A stretch of DNA of 48,640 nt from positions 1 to 48,640 of the forward strand of contig PLGM01000318.1 of NCBI GenBank assembly GCA_003139795.1, given 5' to 3'. Of this stretch, positions 34,137-42,823 are shown in pieces. The position numbers were made by a program, and so were the translations under genes. The stretch's first letter is position 1, and every line of letters begins with the position of its first letter. The notes below the pieces were generated by a model that saw only the letters and a list, made by a program, of their open reading frames with translations, was not told the DNA's origin and searched no databases. The stretch is from Acidobacteriaceae bacterium (GTDB lineage: Bacteria; Acidobacteriota; Terriglobia; Terriglobales; Acidobacteriaceae).

Positions 34137-36470
34137 CTAGCCCAGACCTTGCAGCGCTGCCTGTGCGTCCCTTGCCGTGGGCGAATCGGGGGCGAGCGAC
34201 ATGGCCTTGCGGAGATGAATCACCGCGTCGTTCTTGTCCCTCAGTTTGCTGTACACCATCCCTAGGTGGTATTGCATTGCCGCGCTGTTCGGATTGATCT
34301 TGATTGCGTCTTCCAGAAGATCGCGAGCGAAGCCGTAGGTTCCCTTGTAATAGTACGCCCACGCCAGCGTGTCCGCGGTGGTAGTGGAGTTGGGCATAGC
34401 CTGACGCGCCGTTTGCGCCAACGTCAGTGCTACATCGACATTCTCGCCATTCTGCAGCATGCGGTAGGCAAGATTGTTGGCCGCAACCGGCTCGCGCGGC
34501 TGAATCTGCAGAGCCTTTTTGTAGTAGGCCTCGGCCTTGCGCAGGTCGCCACGGGACTCCTCGAGGACACCGAGGATTGCGAAGGCATGGGCATTTTGGG
34601 GATGCGCTGTAGAGAACTGCTCCCATGCGGTGACCGCATTAGCCGTTTGACCGCGCTGCACCTGAAGCTGCGCGTAGAGCGCAACCGCATCACCATCGTC
34701 CGGATTGATCTGCATGGACTTCTGGGCGGTCGCGGCGGCCTGGTCGAGATTTTTGCTTTCGATCTGGAACTGAACAAGCAGATCGTAGAGGCTGCTGTTC
34801 TTCGGACTCCTGGCGATCTGCGCATTGAGGCGAGCCAAGGCGTGATCCGGCTGTTTCCTGAGAAGATCGTAGCCGACCAGGCCGCGCAAGGCGCCCACGG
34901 AATTGGGGTCGTACTGGAGGGCCTGTTCCAGCAGCGCAGCTCCTTCTGGGTACTTCTTTTGGGCAAAGCGAAGCTGGCCGAGCGCGAGATAAGCTTCAGG
35001 GTTTTTGGGAGCGACGCTCATGGCGGTCTTGAGGTCGGTCTCAGCCTTGTCGGGTGAGTTATGGTTCAATTCCACTGTGGCTCGCCAAACATAGCCGGCA
35101 GGAGAACGTGGAGAAGCGGCGATGGCCTTCTCAGCCACTTCGGCGAGCAGGTTCATGTCGCCACGCTGCGCGGCCATGCTCGCCAACTCCTCCTGGGCAT
35201 TCAGGCCAGCCGGATTCAACTGGAACGCCTGGCGAAAGCTCTCTTCGGCGAGAGAACTGTCGCCTTTGGCCAGCGCGGCCCTGCCAAGCCAGTACTGCGT
35301 GAAGGCATCCTTTGGAGCGCTATTGGCGGCATTCTGAAGGGCAGTGAGCGCGTCATTGGTCTTGCCATTAATGAGCAAGACGACTCCGTTCAGCGCCGTG
35401 ACCTGGGGATCCTTGCCATTGTTCTTTACCAGGCCGGCAATCACGGTTTGAGCGGTGGCGTAGTCCTTGACCTGCAGCAGAGCGCGGACGTATCCCTCCT
35501 GCACAGTGAGATTTTTGGGATACTTTGCGGCCAGGCCTGCAAACTCCGCCCTGGCCTTGTCGAATTGTCCGGATTCCAGGTAGTAGTTGGCGAGCATGAG
35601 CACACCCTGCGGATTGTCGGCAAGGTCGTTCGAAGCCTGCCGGAGCACATCTTCGGCCTTCGCCTGGTTACCCTGTTTGAGAAAGACCTGCGCAAGGCTT
35701 TCCCGGGCAGAAAGATTCTTTGGATCGGTAGCGATGGCGCTCCGGCTTGCCTGCTCGGCCTCAGCCCAGCGGCTGTTCTTGACATAGTAGGCCGCAAGGA
35801 GGAGTTTGGCGTTCAGCGACTTTGGTTCGAGCGCGACCGACTTCTTCAATTCGGCTTCAACGGCAGAGCCCTGAGCCGAATCGCCGACTTCCAGCATGGC
35901 GAAAGTTTCGTGCAGTGCGGCTTCGTTCGGATCGAGTTCCAAAGCGCGGCGAATCTCTGTCAGAGCGACGTCCTTCTGTCCGCGCTTGGCCGCGATACGG
36001 GCAAGCAAAGCGTGCAAATCGGCGTTGTTGGGTTGTGCCGCCATGACCGCGTTGGCCTGCGCCTGCGCATCGTCGATTCTGCCTCCGGCAAGCAGCATGT
36101 TTCCCAGATCGATGCGCGCCTTGTAGTTGGTTGGCTGCAGGTCCACGGTGCGCAACAGTTCGCCGAAAGCAGCGCTCAATGCACCCATATGCGCATAGGC
36201 TTGTGCAAGGGCATAGTGGGCATCGGCGAAGTTCTTGTCAATCTTGAGGGCGTTGGAGAACTGAATCACAGCTTCTCTATCCTTGCCCTCGGCGCTGTAC
36301 CGCTGTCCGCTCTCCAGGTATTTTTGCTTGCGCACGTTCGGATCGCGGAAGCACCCGGACAACAGAGCGAGCGTTAGAAGGAGGGTGACAGCCCCAAGGC
36401 CCGCGCGAACATTCCACTGAATCCACAGGCCATCGAAGCTGACTGGAAATGCACTCATCCTGTTTTTCAC
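34137..36470 (-). CDS. TPR-repeat lipoprotein of the exosortase/PEP-CTERM type (PrsT-like)
   Basis: A 777-residue exported protein built almost wholly of tetratricopeptide repeats. The signal peptide ends in the lipobox LLSGC with Cys40 as acylation site. Repeats from about residue 50 to the end carry the usual pattern (ALAQAYAHMGALSAAF, HYALAQAY, YHLGMVYSKLRDKNDA). Long TPR lipoproteins of this architecture accompany exosortase loci in many Gram-negative bacteria and are thought to scaffold polysaccharide export. It is preceded by EpsI and exosortase on the same strand, with 92 bases to EpsI. Confidence 0.87.
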   Translation of the reverse strand: MKNRMSAFPVSFDGLWIQWNVRAGLGAVTLLLTLALLSGCFRDPNVRKQKYLESGQRYSAEGKDREAVIQFSNALKIDKNFADAHYALAQAYAHMGALSAAFGELLRTVDLQPTNYKARIDLGNMLLAGGRIDDAQAQANAVMAAQPNNADLHALLARIAAKRGQKDVALTEIRRALELDPNEAALHETFAMLEVGDSAQGSAVEAELKKSVALEPKSLNAKLLLAAYYVKNSRWAEAEQASRSAIATDPKNLSARESLAQVFLKQGNQAKAEDVLRQASNDLADNPQGVLMLANYYLESGQFDKARAEFAGLAAKYPKNLTVQEGYVRALLQVKDYATAQTVIAGLVKNNGKDPQVTALNGVVLLINGKTNDALTALQNAANSAPKDAFTQYWLGRAALAKGDSSLAEESFRQAFQLNPAGLNAQEELASMAAQRGDMNLLAEVAEKAIAASPRSPAGYVWRATVELNHNSPDKAETDLKTAMSVAPKNPEAYLALGQLRFAQKKYPEGAALLEQALQYDPNSVGALRGLVGYDLLRKQPDHALARLNAQIARSPKNSSLYDLLVQFQIESKNLDQAAATAQKSMQINPDDGDAVALYAQLQVQRGQTANAVTAWEQFSTAHPQNAHAFAILGVLEESRGDLRKAEAYYKKALQIQPREPVAANNLAYRMLQNGENVDVALTLAQTARQAMPNSTTTADTLAWAYYYKGTYGFARDLLEDAIKINPNSAAMQYHLGMVYSKLRDKNDAVIHLRKAMSLAPDSPTARDAQAALQGLG

Positions 36471-36562
36471 TTTCTCTCATCCTTTCGGGCTGTTTCTCGA
36501 TTGACTACAGCCGGTAATCCTTCGCTGAGCCAGGTAACCAATTCGTGGTGTTGCCAATGTGC

Positions 36563-37201
36563 TCAATCAGGGACAAAGCGGGGCAGCAGAGGGGCAACCT
36601 GCCTGGTGAATGCTTCGGCCCGGGCTTTTGCGCCCGCAGTGCCTTGGCGGGGATCGACAGGGGTAATCACCCGGATCAGAGCGCCATCGGTGCGGTTCAT
36701 CCGAATTGCATCCGCCACCAAATAGAGCTTCGCCCTGTATTCATCGGCGACGCTGCGTCCGTGCGCTTCATACCAGTAGATGACGAACTGTTCTTGATCG
36801 CCGTTGGAAATGATGTATTCGCCCACTCGATGCGGCTTATCATTTGCATCCGTCAGATCCAGGGAGTTGGAGGACTCAAAGGTCCAACCCGCGCCGGGCA
36901 GGCAATGCTTGGGAGAATGGATGGTCTGGCCTGTTCTCTGGGTCGGGAAATAGCCGATGAAGAGGCTGATGGGCAATGTCTGTGAATTCTGGGTATAAAT
37001 GCGGTTCAGGAAGTCTCCAGATCCGAGAAGGTCGAGCGACCGCTGGTCGATTGGCTGATCGGCGCCTGTCCATCCGGCGATCGTACTCGGGAACTGGGCG
37101 AGGGGTTCGCTGGGAGGATTCCGATCGGTATTGGGGCGTGCATGTAGCACCAGCAAGGTTGCGGCCAGCAGCAGGACGGCAGTCCAGAATCGAAGGCTCA
37201 T
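36563..37201 (-). CDS. epsI: Exosortase-associated protein EpsI
   Basis: A 212-residue protein taken from ATG 37201, which overlaps the exosortase stop (ATGA). The longer upstream frame has no signal sequence and lies inside exosortase. The start MSLRFWTAVLLLAATLLVLHA is a membrane anchor. A DUF3485/EpsI domain follows (FPSTIAGWTG, SLFIGYFPTQRTGQTIHSPK, CLPGAGWTF, VIYWYEAHGR). EpsI occurs as a separate gene or as the C-terminal extension of exosortase. Its precise role is unsettled, but it accompanies exosortase almost always. Confidence 0.93.
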   Translation of the reverse strand: MSLRFWTAVLLLAATLLVLHARPNTDRNPPSEPLAQFPSTIAGWTGADQPIDQRSLDLLGSGDFLNRIYTQNSQTLPISLFIGYFPTQRTGQTIHSPKHCLPGAGWTFESSNSLDLTDANDKPHRVGEYIISNGDQEQFVIYWYEAHGRSVADEYRAKLYLVADAIRMNRTDGALIRVITPVDPRQGTAGAKARAEAFTRQVAPLLPRFVPD

Positions 37202-38115
37202 GAGGTTTGCCGCCTTTTCACCGGGAATAGACGCATGGCGCGATGGAGGGTATACAAACAAGCGAGCGAAACGAGAAAAATGACCCAGCCGGAAAACTCG
37301 TGAAAGAAGCCCATGGCTTTTTCCGGGCTCCAGTACTGGACGCACAATCCGGTGCCGACAATACGCACCGCGTTGGCCGCAATCGCGATAGGAATGCTGG
37401 CCAGAGCGAGCATCACACGCCGCATGGCGGATCTCTCCACAAAGTACCCATAAATGATCGCCATGGTGAACAGGCTCACCAGGGAGCGGATGCCGCTGCA
37501 GGCCTCGGCTACCTCCAGCTTCATCAAGGGAAGCACGATGACGTTGCCCTCACGCAGAACGGGTACGGCGAAGAGAGGGAGCAGGTCGCTGGCCACCTTG
37601 GAGGCGAAAATCTGCAGCGGGAAGGTGATCTGGTTGAGAATGAGGGACGGCAGTGGGATGGCCAGGATCAGGACCAGAAGCGGGAAGCGCAGCTCCTTTA
37701 TGAACGGCCTTCCGCCGAAGCACAGTACCAGTCCGGCCAGGAGGATGAGAAAGGAAATCCGCGAGAGGAAGAGTTCCGCCCCGTAGATCCCCAGGAGCAG
37801 AATCACAAGCCCGAAGGCCATGACGGCAATTCCACTCCAGGCAGGAGCGGGTTTGGTAGCGAGGAGGGTTATTCTCCTCTCCCACACCAGATACGCCGCG
37901 AACGGGGGGAGCAGGAAGCCGTGGGAGAAGTCGGGAATCTGCCACCAGTCGGTAACCAGCCTCTCCAGAACCTGGTAATAAATGGCCGCTACCAGCAGAA
38001 AGATAAGGGCCGAACCCCACGCAATTTGAGCTTTGCGCGAGGACCATGGGCCCAGAGGGCCCACTGAAGGCGCTGTGCCGGGGGCCATACTCTCTGTGAT
38101 GGAAGTCTCAGGCAT
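37198..38115 (-). CDS. xrt: Exosortase (XrtA/EpsH family)
   Basis: Membrane transpeptidase-like enzyme that recognises C-terminal PEP-CTERM type signals and processes exported proteins. The 305-residue protein has about eight hydrophobic segments. The catalytic triad is visible: Cys206 in EACSGIRSL, Arg251 in NAVRIVGTG and His272 in GFFHEFSGW. The N-terminal part includes WWQIPDFSHGFLLP, also typical. It begins a minus-strand run (exosortase, epsI, TPR lipoprotein) and is divergent from the polysaccharide export operon. I found no substrate with a PEP-CTERM tail in this window, so its targets must be encoded elsewhere. Confidence 0.95.
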   Translation of the reverse strand: MPETSITESMAPGTAPSVGPLGPWSSRKAQIAWGSALIFLLVAAIYYQVLERLVTDWWQIPDFSHGFLLPPFAAYLVWERRITLLATKPAPAWSGIAVMAFGLVILLLGIYGAELFLSRISFLILLAGLVLCFGGRPFIKELRFPLLVLILAIPLPSLILNQITFPLQIFASKVASDLLPLFAVPVLREGNVIVLPLMKLEVAEACSGIRSLVSLFTMAIIYGYFVERSAMRRVMLALASIPIAIAANAVRIVGTGLCVQYWSPEKAMGFFHEFSGWVIFLVSLACLYTLHRAMRLFPVKRRQTS

Positions 38116-38226
38116 ATTCGTCCGTACTAGACCTGCGAGAAATCATGGTGCCGAATGCCAAATGGCTCAAGGGAAAAGGAATTCCCTGCAAAATGGCCAG
38201 TGCCGGGAAGCAATCTTCCGGCAGGA

Positions 38227-38244
38227 GTGGAAAATACTTTCCAC
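38227..38244. promoter_or_regulatory. Perfect inverted repeat, candidate operator 1
   Basis: GTGGAAA, four bases (ATAC), TTTCCAC. A perfect seven-base palindrome in the divergent intergenic region between exosortase and the AAA+/Fis regulator. It has the size of a regulator binding site. A hairpin role is unlikely because of the short AT-rich stem. Confidence 0.45.
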
Positions 38245-38252
38245 TTTCCATA

Positions 38253-38271
38253 GAATTATATGCCATAATTC
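38253..38271. promoter_or_regulatory. Perfect inverted repeat, candidate operator 2
   Basis: GAATTAT, five bases (ATGCC), ATAATTC. A second perfect seven-base palindrome only eight bases from the first. The sequence differs from palindrome 1, so two different proteins or a promoter-melting element may be involved. It lies in the AT-richest part of the intergenic region. Confidence 0.42.
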
Positions 38272-38380
38272 TTCTTAGCCATAGGGAACTGATCTGCCCT
38301 CCCTTTGGTGTCTGTCGGACAAGTGCGCAAAAAAGCGCATATTCCGCGTGGAAAGCCTGTTCCTTGCCTGCCGCCACGGT

Positions 38381-38397
38381 TTGGAACCTGCATTGCT
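38381..38397 (+). promoter_or_regulatory. Possible sigma-54 (-24/-12) promoter
   Basis: TTGGAACCTGCATTGCT keeps the invariant GG (38383-38384) and GC (38395-38396) with exactly ten bases between, as required for sigma-54 promoters. The -24 part (TTGGAAC) is one base from the common TTGGCAC. It ends 27 bases before the ATG of the AAA+/Fis regulator. Exosortase loci are often sigma-54 controlled. Confidence 0.4.
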
Positions 38398-38423
38398 GGG
38401 CAGGGGTGAACCCTGGTCTTCAT

Positions 38424-39341
38424 ATGGCAAGCAAAGCAACGATACATAGTGTGAAACGGCATGCCAAGCCGCCCGATTCGATTGAGGGGCGTATTCAACG
38501 TGCGGTTGCCCGGATTGCCGAGAGCGACTGCACGGTGTTGATCGTTGGCGAGCATGGCGTCGGGAAGCGATCCATAGCCGCGCAAATCCACGCGGATTCC
38601 AATTGGTCGCGGAGCGCTTTCATTGAAATTCGATGCGGGGAAACCAATGCGCAGGCATTGCTTGCTGCTCTTTCCACGAAGGGGACCGTCTATCTGGCTG
38701 AAATAGGAGATCTTAGCCTTCCCTTGCAGGAGTTGATCCTGAATGCAAAGTTTGGCCCGGAGCAAGGGCAAACCTGCCGTCTGGTGTGCGGTTCGAGCCG
38801 CGAACTTCAGGACGAGGTGAGACTGTGGCGGATGCGCGAGGATTTCTACTACTTCGTCTCCACGGTAACGCTGCGGATTCCGCCGCTGCGCTGCAGGAAG
38901 TCGGAGATTCTGCTGATCGCTGATGAGCTTTTGACGCAGTACTCCAAGCAGTTTGACCGCCCCAGACCGGAGCTCGGGAAGGAGATCATCGGGCTTCTGA
39001 TGGAGCACAGCTGGCCGGAGAATCTGACTGAACTTCAGACTGCCATCAAGACGTTTGTGGCCATCGGGGACCAGGCTATTTCGCTGGCCGCCATCCGGGC
39101 GGCGTCGCCCACGCGGAGGTCGAATGGGAATCGCAGGCCCCTTTTGCTGAAGGAAGCCACGCGGGCTTCATCGATTCAGATTGAGCGACAGCTGATCTCA
39201 GAAGTTCTGGTTTCGACGGGCGGGAACCGGAAGCGCGCCGCTGAGCAACTGGGAATCAGTTACAAGGCTCTGCTTTACAAACTCAAGCGGATCGAAGCGG
39301 AGAACCAATCCGTGTCCAATCAAAATGGAGTTGCACTATGA
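38424..39341 (+). CDS. AAA+/Fis regulator related to sigma-54 activators, lacking GAFTGA
   Basis: From ATG 38424 the protein has 305 residues; the frame stays open upstream but shows no domain there. Walker A reads GEHGVGKRS (42-50). The Walker B equivalent is GTVYLAEIGDL (87-97), with Ala where activators have the essential Asp. The segment that should hold the GAFTGA loop (about 71-86) is shortened and the motif is absent. The arginine-finger part MREDFYYFV and a C-terminal Fis helix-turn-helix (GGNRKRAAEQLGISYKALLYKL, about 267-287, read across two blocks) are kept. It is probably a DNA-binding regulator of this locus that no longer remodels sigma-54. It overlaps the next gene by four bases (ATGA). 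Confidence 0.82.
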   Translation: MASKATIHSVKRHAKPPDSIEGRIQRAVARIAESDCTVLIVGEHGVGKRSIAAQIHADSNWSRSAFIEIRCGETNAQALLAALSTKGTVYLAEIGDLSLPLQELILNAKFGPEQGQTCRLVCGSSRELQDEVRLWRMREDFYYFVSTVTLRIPPLRCRKSEILLIADELLTQYSKQFDRPRPELGKEIIGLLMEHSWPENLTELQTAIKTFVAIGDQAISLAAIRAASPTRRSNGNRRPLLLKEATRASSIQIERQLISEVLVSTGGNRKRAAEQLGISYKALLYKLKRIEAENQSVSNQNGVAL

Positions 39342-40030
39342 AGTGGGGAAGTCTTCTTCTTCTGGCGTTTTCTGTTCCGGCGCCTTTCTGCCATGGACAA
39401 AACGTGGCGCCCACCGATGCGCCGGCCGCGCAGGAGGCAGCCAAGCCAGCTGTTCCGGCGGCCGCGCAGAGGACAATCGATCCATCTGTTCCTCCAGCCG
39501 CGCAGGAGACAGCCAAGCTAGCTGTTCGGGCGGCCGTCCTGGCTGCCGACGGCAGCTATGTCATCGGTGCGTCCGACGTTATCACCGTCACCGTACTGAA
39601 AGAGACGACTCTGTCGGGCAGCTTGCTGGTCCGGCCTGACGGCATGATCACGATGCCGCTTCTCGGGGATGTGAGGGCCTCCGGCTTCACACCGCTGCAG
39701 TTGGGCGGCGAGATTGCGATCAGGCTCAAGAAGTACATCCAGGATCCGAATGTTTCCGTGATATTGACGCAGATCAATAGCAAGAAAGTGTATCTGATCG
39801 GCGAAGTTTCCAAAATCGGCCCCGTCGACATCACTCCTGGCATGACCTTGCTGGAGGCAATCTCAAGCGCAGGCGGACTTACCCAATACGCCAACGCGAA
39901 GAAGATTTACATCCTGCGCAACGAAGACGGGAAGCATGCGAGGCTTCCCGTGTCTTACAAGGAGGCATTGAAGGGCAACGGTGCGCTCAATCTGATCCTG
40001 AAGCCGGGCGACACGATTGTTGTCCCATAA
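39338..40030 (+). CDS. Polysaccharide export protein (Wza/PEP-CTERM type, SLBB domain)
   Basis: A 230-residue periplasmic or outer-membrane export component. A signal peptide (cleavage near CHG-QN) is followed by an Ala/Pro-rich stretch with imperfect repeats of AAQETAKPAV type (residues 28-68). The poly_export domain follows (YVIGASDVITVTVLKETTLS, VRPDGMITMPLLGDV). One SLBB domain (KVYLIGEVSKIGPVDITPG) completes it. It lacks the long C-terminal part of E. coli Wza, like the short forms in exosortase loci. It is translationally coupled to the regulator before it. Confidence 0.92.
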   Translation: MKWGSLLLLAFSVPAPFCHGQNVAPTDAPAAQEAAKPAVPAAAQRTIDPSVPPAAQETAKLAVRAAVLAADGSYVIGASDVITVTVLKETTLSGSLLVRPDGMITMPLLGDVRASGFTPLQLGGEIAIRLKKYIQDPNVSVILTQINSKKVYLIGEVSKIGPVDITPGMTLLEAISSAGGLTQYANAKKIYILRNEDGKHARLPVSYKEALKGNGALNLILKPGDTIVVP

Positions 40031-40039
40031 GGCGACCCG

Positions 40040-41278
40040 ATGAAGAGAAGACATACAATCCTGGCGATGCTGTTGGACGTCGTTGCCGCGTTCACCGTGT
40101 GTACCGCGGCGAGCGCGCAGGTTCAGCCCGCTGCGACCGGATCGGGCGCCAAGCTGGACTATGATTTGAGTTACACGCAGATGGCGGAGGTTTACGCCGG
40201 CTCCGAGGGAGATTTAATCAGGGGCGTCGCGTCGGGGGACCTGGAATACTTGAATGGGAAGGAGCGCACACCGCTGAGCGTGACCTATTCTGGCGGCGAC
40301 ATCTGGGCGATTGGCGGCTCAGCATCGGGTACCGGGGTCTTTCAGCATTTATTGGTTTCGCAAGACCTCGAGGCGCGTAAGTGGGGATTGGATCTGAGCG
40401 ACGACATGAGCTTCCTGCCGCAATCCCCGACCATGGGATTCTCGGGAATCCCCGGGGTGGGAAACCTGCCGGGCCTGCCGGTCCTGCCCAACCAACCAAT
40501 TCTGACGCTGAACACGCGCAGCATCAGAAACCAGGCGAGCGCGAATTACAGGCATGACCTGAACTATGAAACGAGCTTCAGCATGGGCGGTAACTACGCA
40601 ATCCTGAACTTCCCGGACGGCAACGGGCTGGATATCGATCAGGAGCAGGTGCAACCGCAGATGAACTGGCGCCTGAACGCACTCAATTCGGTATCCGCGC
40701 AGTACATGTACTCTCGCTTTAGCTATCCTGGGTCCACATTTGCCATGGGAACTCAATCCGCGCAGTTCAGCTACCTTCGCGTGTGGAACCGGCGGCTCAA
40801 TACGAACATTGACTTGGGACCGGAGTGGATTCATAGTTCAAACGACTCGATTGTCCCTTCATCCACGGGATTCACCGCGAACGCGGGGATCGTCTACCAG
40901 ACCAGATCAACGTCTGCCACTCTGAACTATTTCCGGGCAACCACGGGAGGCACGGGGGTAGGAACGCTCATCGGAATCCACAACAACGACGCCAGCCTGG
41001 AACTGTCGCACACATACGGCAGGAACCTGACCGTGGGCGCTTCAGGCTCGTACCTGTGCACTCAAGGGCTCCTTCAGACCGGCGTCACCAACGGAAAGTT
41101 TGGCGGAGTGAATGCAACGCAGCGATTGGGCGAATATATCACCGCATCCGCGAGTTACACGGCAATTCAACAGTCGTCGAGCCAGACGCTTACGACGAAT
41201 ACCCTCAATGGGTTATATCAAGTGATTAGCTTCAGCATCGCATACCATCCGCGCGAAAAGCACATCGTCAGGAAGTGA
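40040..41278 (+). CDS. Outer-membrane beta-barrel protein of the exosortase locus
   Basis: A 412-residue exported protein with a signal peptide ending AASAQ. The rest is a run of alternating amphipathic strands with aromatic belts (NYRHDLNYETSFSMGGNYAI, LELSHTYGRNLTVGASGSYL), ending in FSIAYHPREKHIVRK. This resembles the barrel proteins that follow the exporter gene in PEP-CTERM loci and probably forms part of the export pore. The family match is by position and strand pattern rather than a motif. It starts nine bases after the exporter gene. Confidence 0.75.
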   Translation: MKRRHTILAMLLDVVAAFTVCTAASAQVQPAATGSGAKLDYDLSYTQMAEVYAGSEGDLIRGVASGDLEYLNGKERTPLSVTYSGGDIWAIGGSASGTGVFQHLLVSQDLEARKWGLDLSDDMSFLPQSPTMGFSGIPGVGNLPGLPVLPNQPILTLNTRSIRNQASANYRHDLNYETSFSMGGNYAILNFPDGNGLDIDQEQVQPQMNWRLNALNSVSAQYMYSRFSYPGSTFAMGTQSAQFSYLRVWNRRLNTNIDLGPEWIHSSNDSIVPSSTGFTANAGIVYQTRSTSATLNYFRATTGGTGVGTLIGIHNNDASLELSHTYGRNLTVGASGSYLCTQGLLQTGVTNGKFGGVNATQRLGEYITASASYTAIQQSSSQTLTTNTLNGLYQVISFSIAYHPREKHIVRK

Positions 41279-41294
41279 ATTACAAAGGAGTTAT

Positions 41295-42818
41295 ATGCTC
41301 GGGCATCGTGAACTGACCATGCAGGACTACGTGGAGATTCTGAAGCGGCGATTTTGGCTGATTCTGTATTCCACAATCCTTCTATTGGGGCTCGGCGTCG
41401 CAGTCAGCTACATTCTGCCTCCTCAGTACGTGTCACAAACGCTGGTGCTGATTGAGCAGCAGAAGGTTCCGGAGGACTATGTAAAGCCGGTCGTTTCGGA
41501 GGATTTGGGCGGGCGGCTGGCGTCGATGAAGGAACAGATCCTGAGCCGTTCGCGCATTGAGCCGATCATCGAGCGCTTCAATCTGTACGCCGGCAAGAAA
41601 TATACGATGGACGACCGCATCGATCTGACGCGGAAGGCGATTGGGATCAATCCGATCCGCTCGGATCAGTCGCGCGGAACGGGCGGAATGCCAGGCTTCT
41701 TTATCTCGTTCAAGGCGCGGGACGCGCGCACCGCACAGCAGGTGTGCGGGGAGATCACATCGCTTTTTCTCAGCGAGAATCTGAGTGCGCGCGAGCAGTC
41801 CGCGGAAGGCACGACCGACTTTCTGAAGCAGCAGTTGGCCGATGCAAAGAGAAACCTGGACGAGCAGGATGCAAGGCTCGCGGCCTTCCAGCGCAAGAAC
41901 ATCGGCAAGCTTCCCGAGCAGGAATCATCGAACACGAATACTCTGCAGGCGCTTACAACCCAGCTTGACGCCGCGACGCAGTCGGTCAATCGCACGCAGC
42001 AGGATGTGACGTTCCTCGAAGCCATGGTCTCGCAGCAGACGCAGGAAGCGCCACACGCTGATCCGGTGACCGGGACAAACGTGGATGCACTGAAGGATCA
42101 ACTGAAGGATCTGAGGAAGCAGAAGGAGGCATTGGACGCGCTGTATACGCCCGACCATCCGGACGTAGTGGCGATGGCGCGGCAGATTGCCAATGTGCAG
42201 GCGGAGATTGCGCAAGATCGGGCGGAACCGGCGAAGGGACAGCCCGCTGCCGCACATCCCGACCCGCCGCAGCTACAACAGTTGAAGGCTCAGCTTCGCG
42301 TGGCGCATCAGGCCGTGACTACCGCTAGGCAGGAGCAGGCGCAGGTCGAGGAGCAGGTTCGCAGGTACGAGTCGAACCTTGAGTCAAGCCCGATGGTCGA
42401 GGAAGAGTACAAACAGGTCACGCGCGACCATGAGACGGCTCTTCAGTTTTACAACACTTTGCTAACCAAGATGAACGAATCGTCCATGGCAACCGCCCTT
42501 GAACAGCGCCAGCAGGGCGAGCAGTTCCGTGTAATGGATGCTGCAAACCTTCCCGATGCTCCGACCTTTCCGAACCGTCGTGTCTTCGCGGGTGGCGGAC
42601 TTGCAGCCGGCCTGGTTTTGGGTCTGCTCTTGGCGGCGTTGCTCGAATATCGCGATACGTCCCTGCGCAATGAAAGGGATATATGGGCCTTCACCAAACT
42701 GCCCACCCTGGCCTTCATATCCCACATTGACGGCCTTCCCAAGCCTGCTACAGCTCGCTACCACAATCGCTGGAAGCTGTTTTCACGATCCAATGAGCCC
42801 ATTGAAAGCGCGCGCTGA
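41295..42818 (+). CDS. Wzz-type polysaccharide chain-length determinant
   Basis: Inner-membrane polysaccharide co-polymerase of 507 residues. An AAGGAG site seven bases upstream supports ATG 41295. The Wzz domain starts DYVEILKRRFWLILYSTILL with the first transmembrane helix at about 20-43. A long coiled-coil periplasmic part spans about 170-400. The second helix lies in VFAGGGLAAGLVLGLLLAAL, after a proline-rich LPDAPTFPNRR typical of the family. The separate BY-kinase two genes later supplies the cytoplasmic part. Confidence 0.92.
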   Translation: MLGHRELTMQDYVEILKRRFWLILYSTILLLGLGVAVSYILPPQYVSQTLVLIEQQKVPEDYVKPVVSEDLGGRLASMKEQILSRSRIEPIIERFNLYAGKKYTMDDRIDLTRKAIGINPIRSDQSRGTGGMPGFFISFKARDARTAQQVCGEITSLFLSENLSAREQSAEGTTDFLKQQLADAKRNLDEQDARLAAFQRKNIGKLPEQESSNTNTLQALTTQLDAATQSVNRTQQDVTFLEAMVSQQTQEAPHADPVTGTNVDALKDQLKDLRKQKEALDALYTPDHPDVVAMARQIANVQAEIAQDRAEPAKGQPAAAHPDPPQLQQLKAQLRVAHQAVTTARQEQAQVEEQVRRYESNLESSPMVEEEYKQVTRDHETALQFYNTLLTKMNESSMATALEQRQQGEQFRVMDAANLPDAPTFPNRRVFAGGGLAAGLVLGLLLAALLEYRDTSLRNERDIWAFTKLPTLAFISHIDGLPKPATARYHNRWKLFSRSNEPIESAR

Positions 42819-42823
42819 TAACC

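Noticed and set aside
38145..38423. N-terminal extension of the AAA+/Fis regulator to 38145
   Set aside because: The extra 93 codons have no domain features and would cover the palindromes and the possible promoter; ATG 38424 gives a family-like start.
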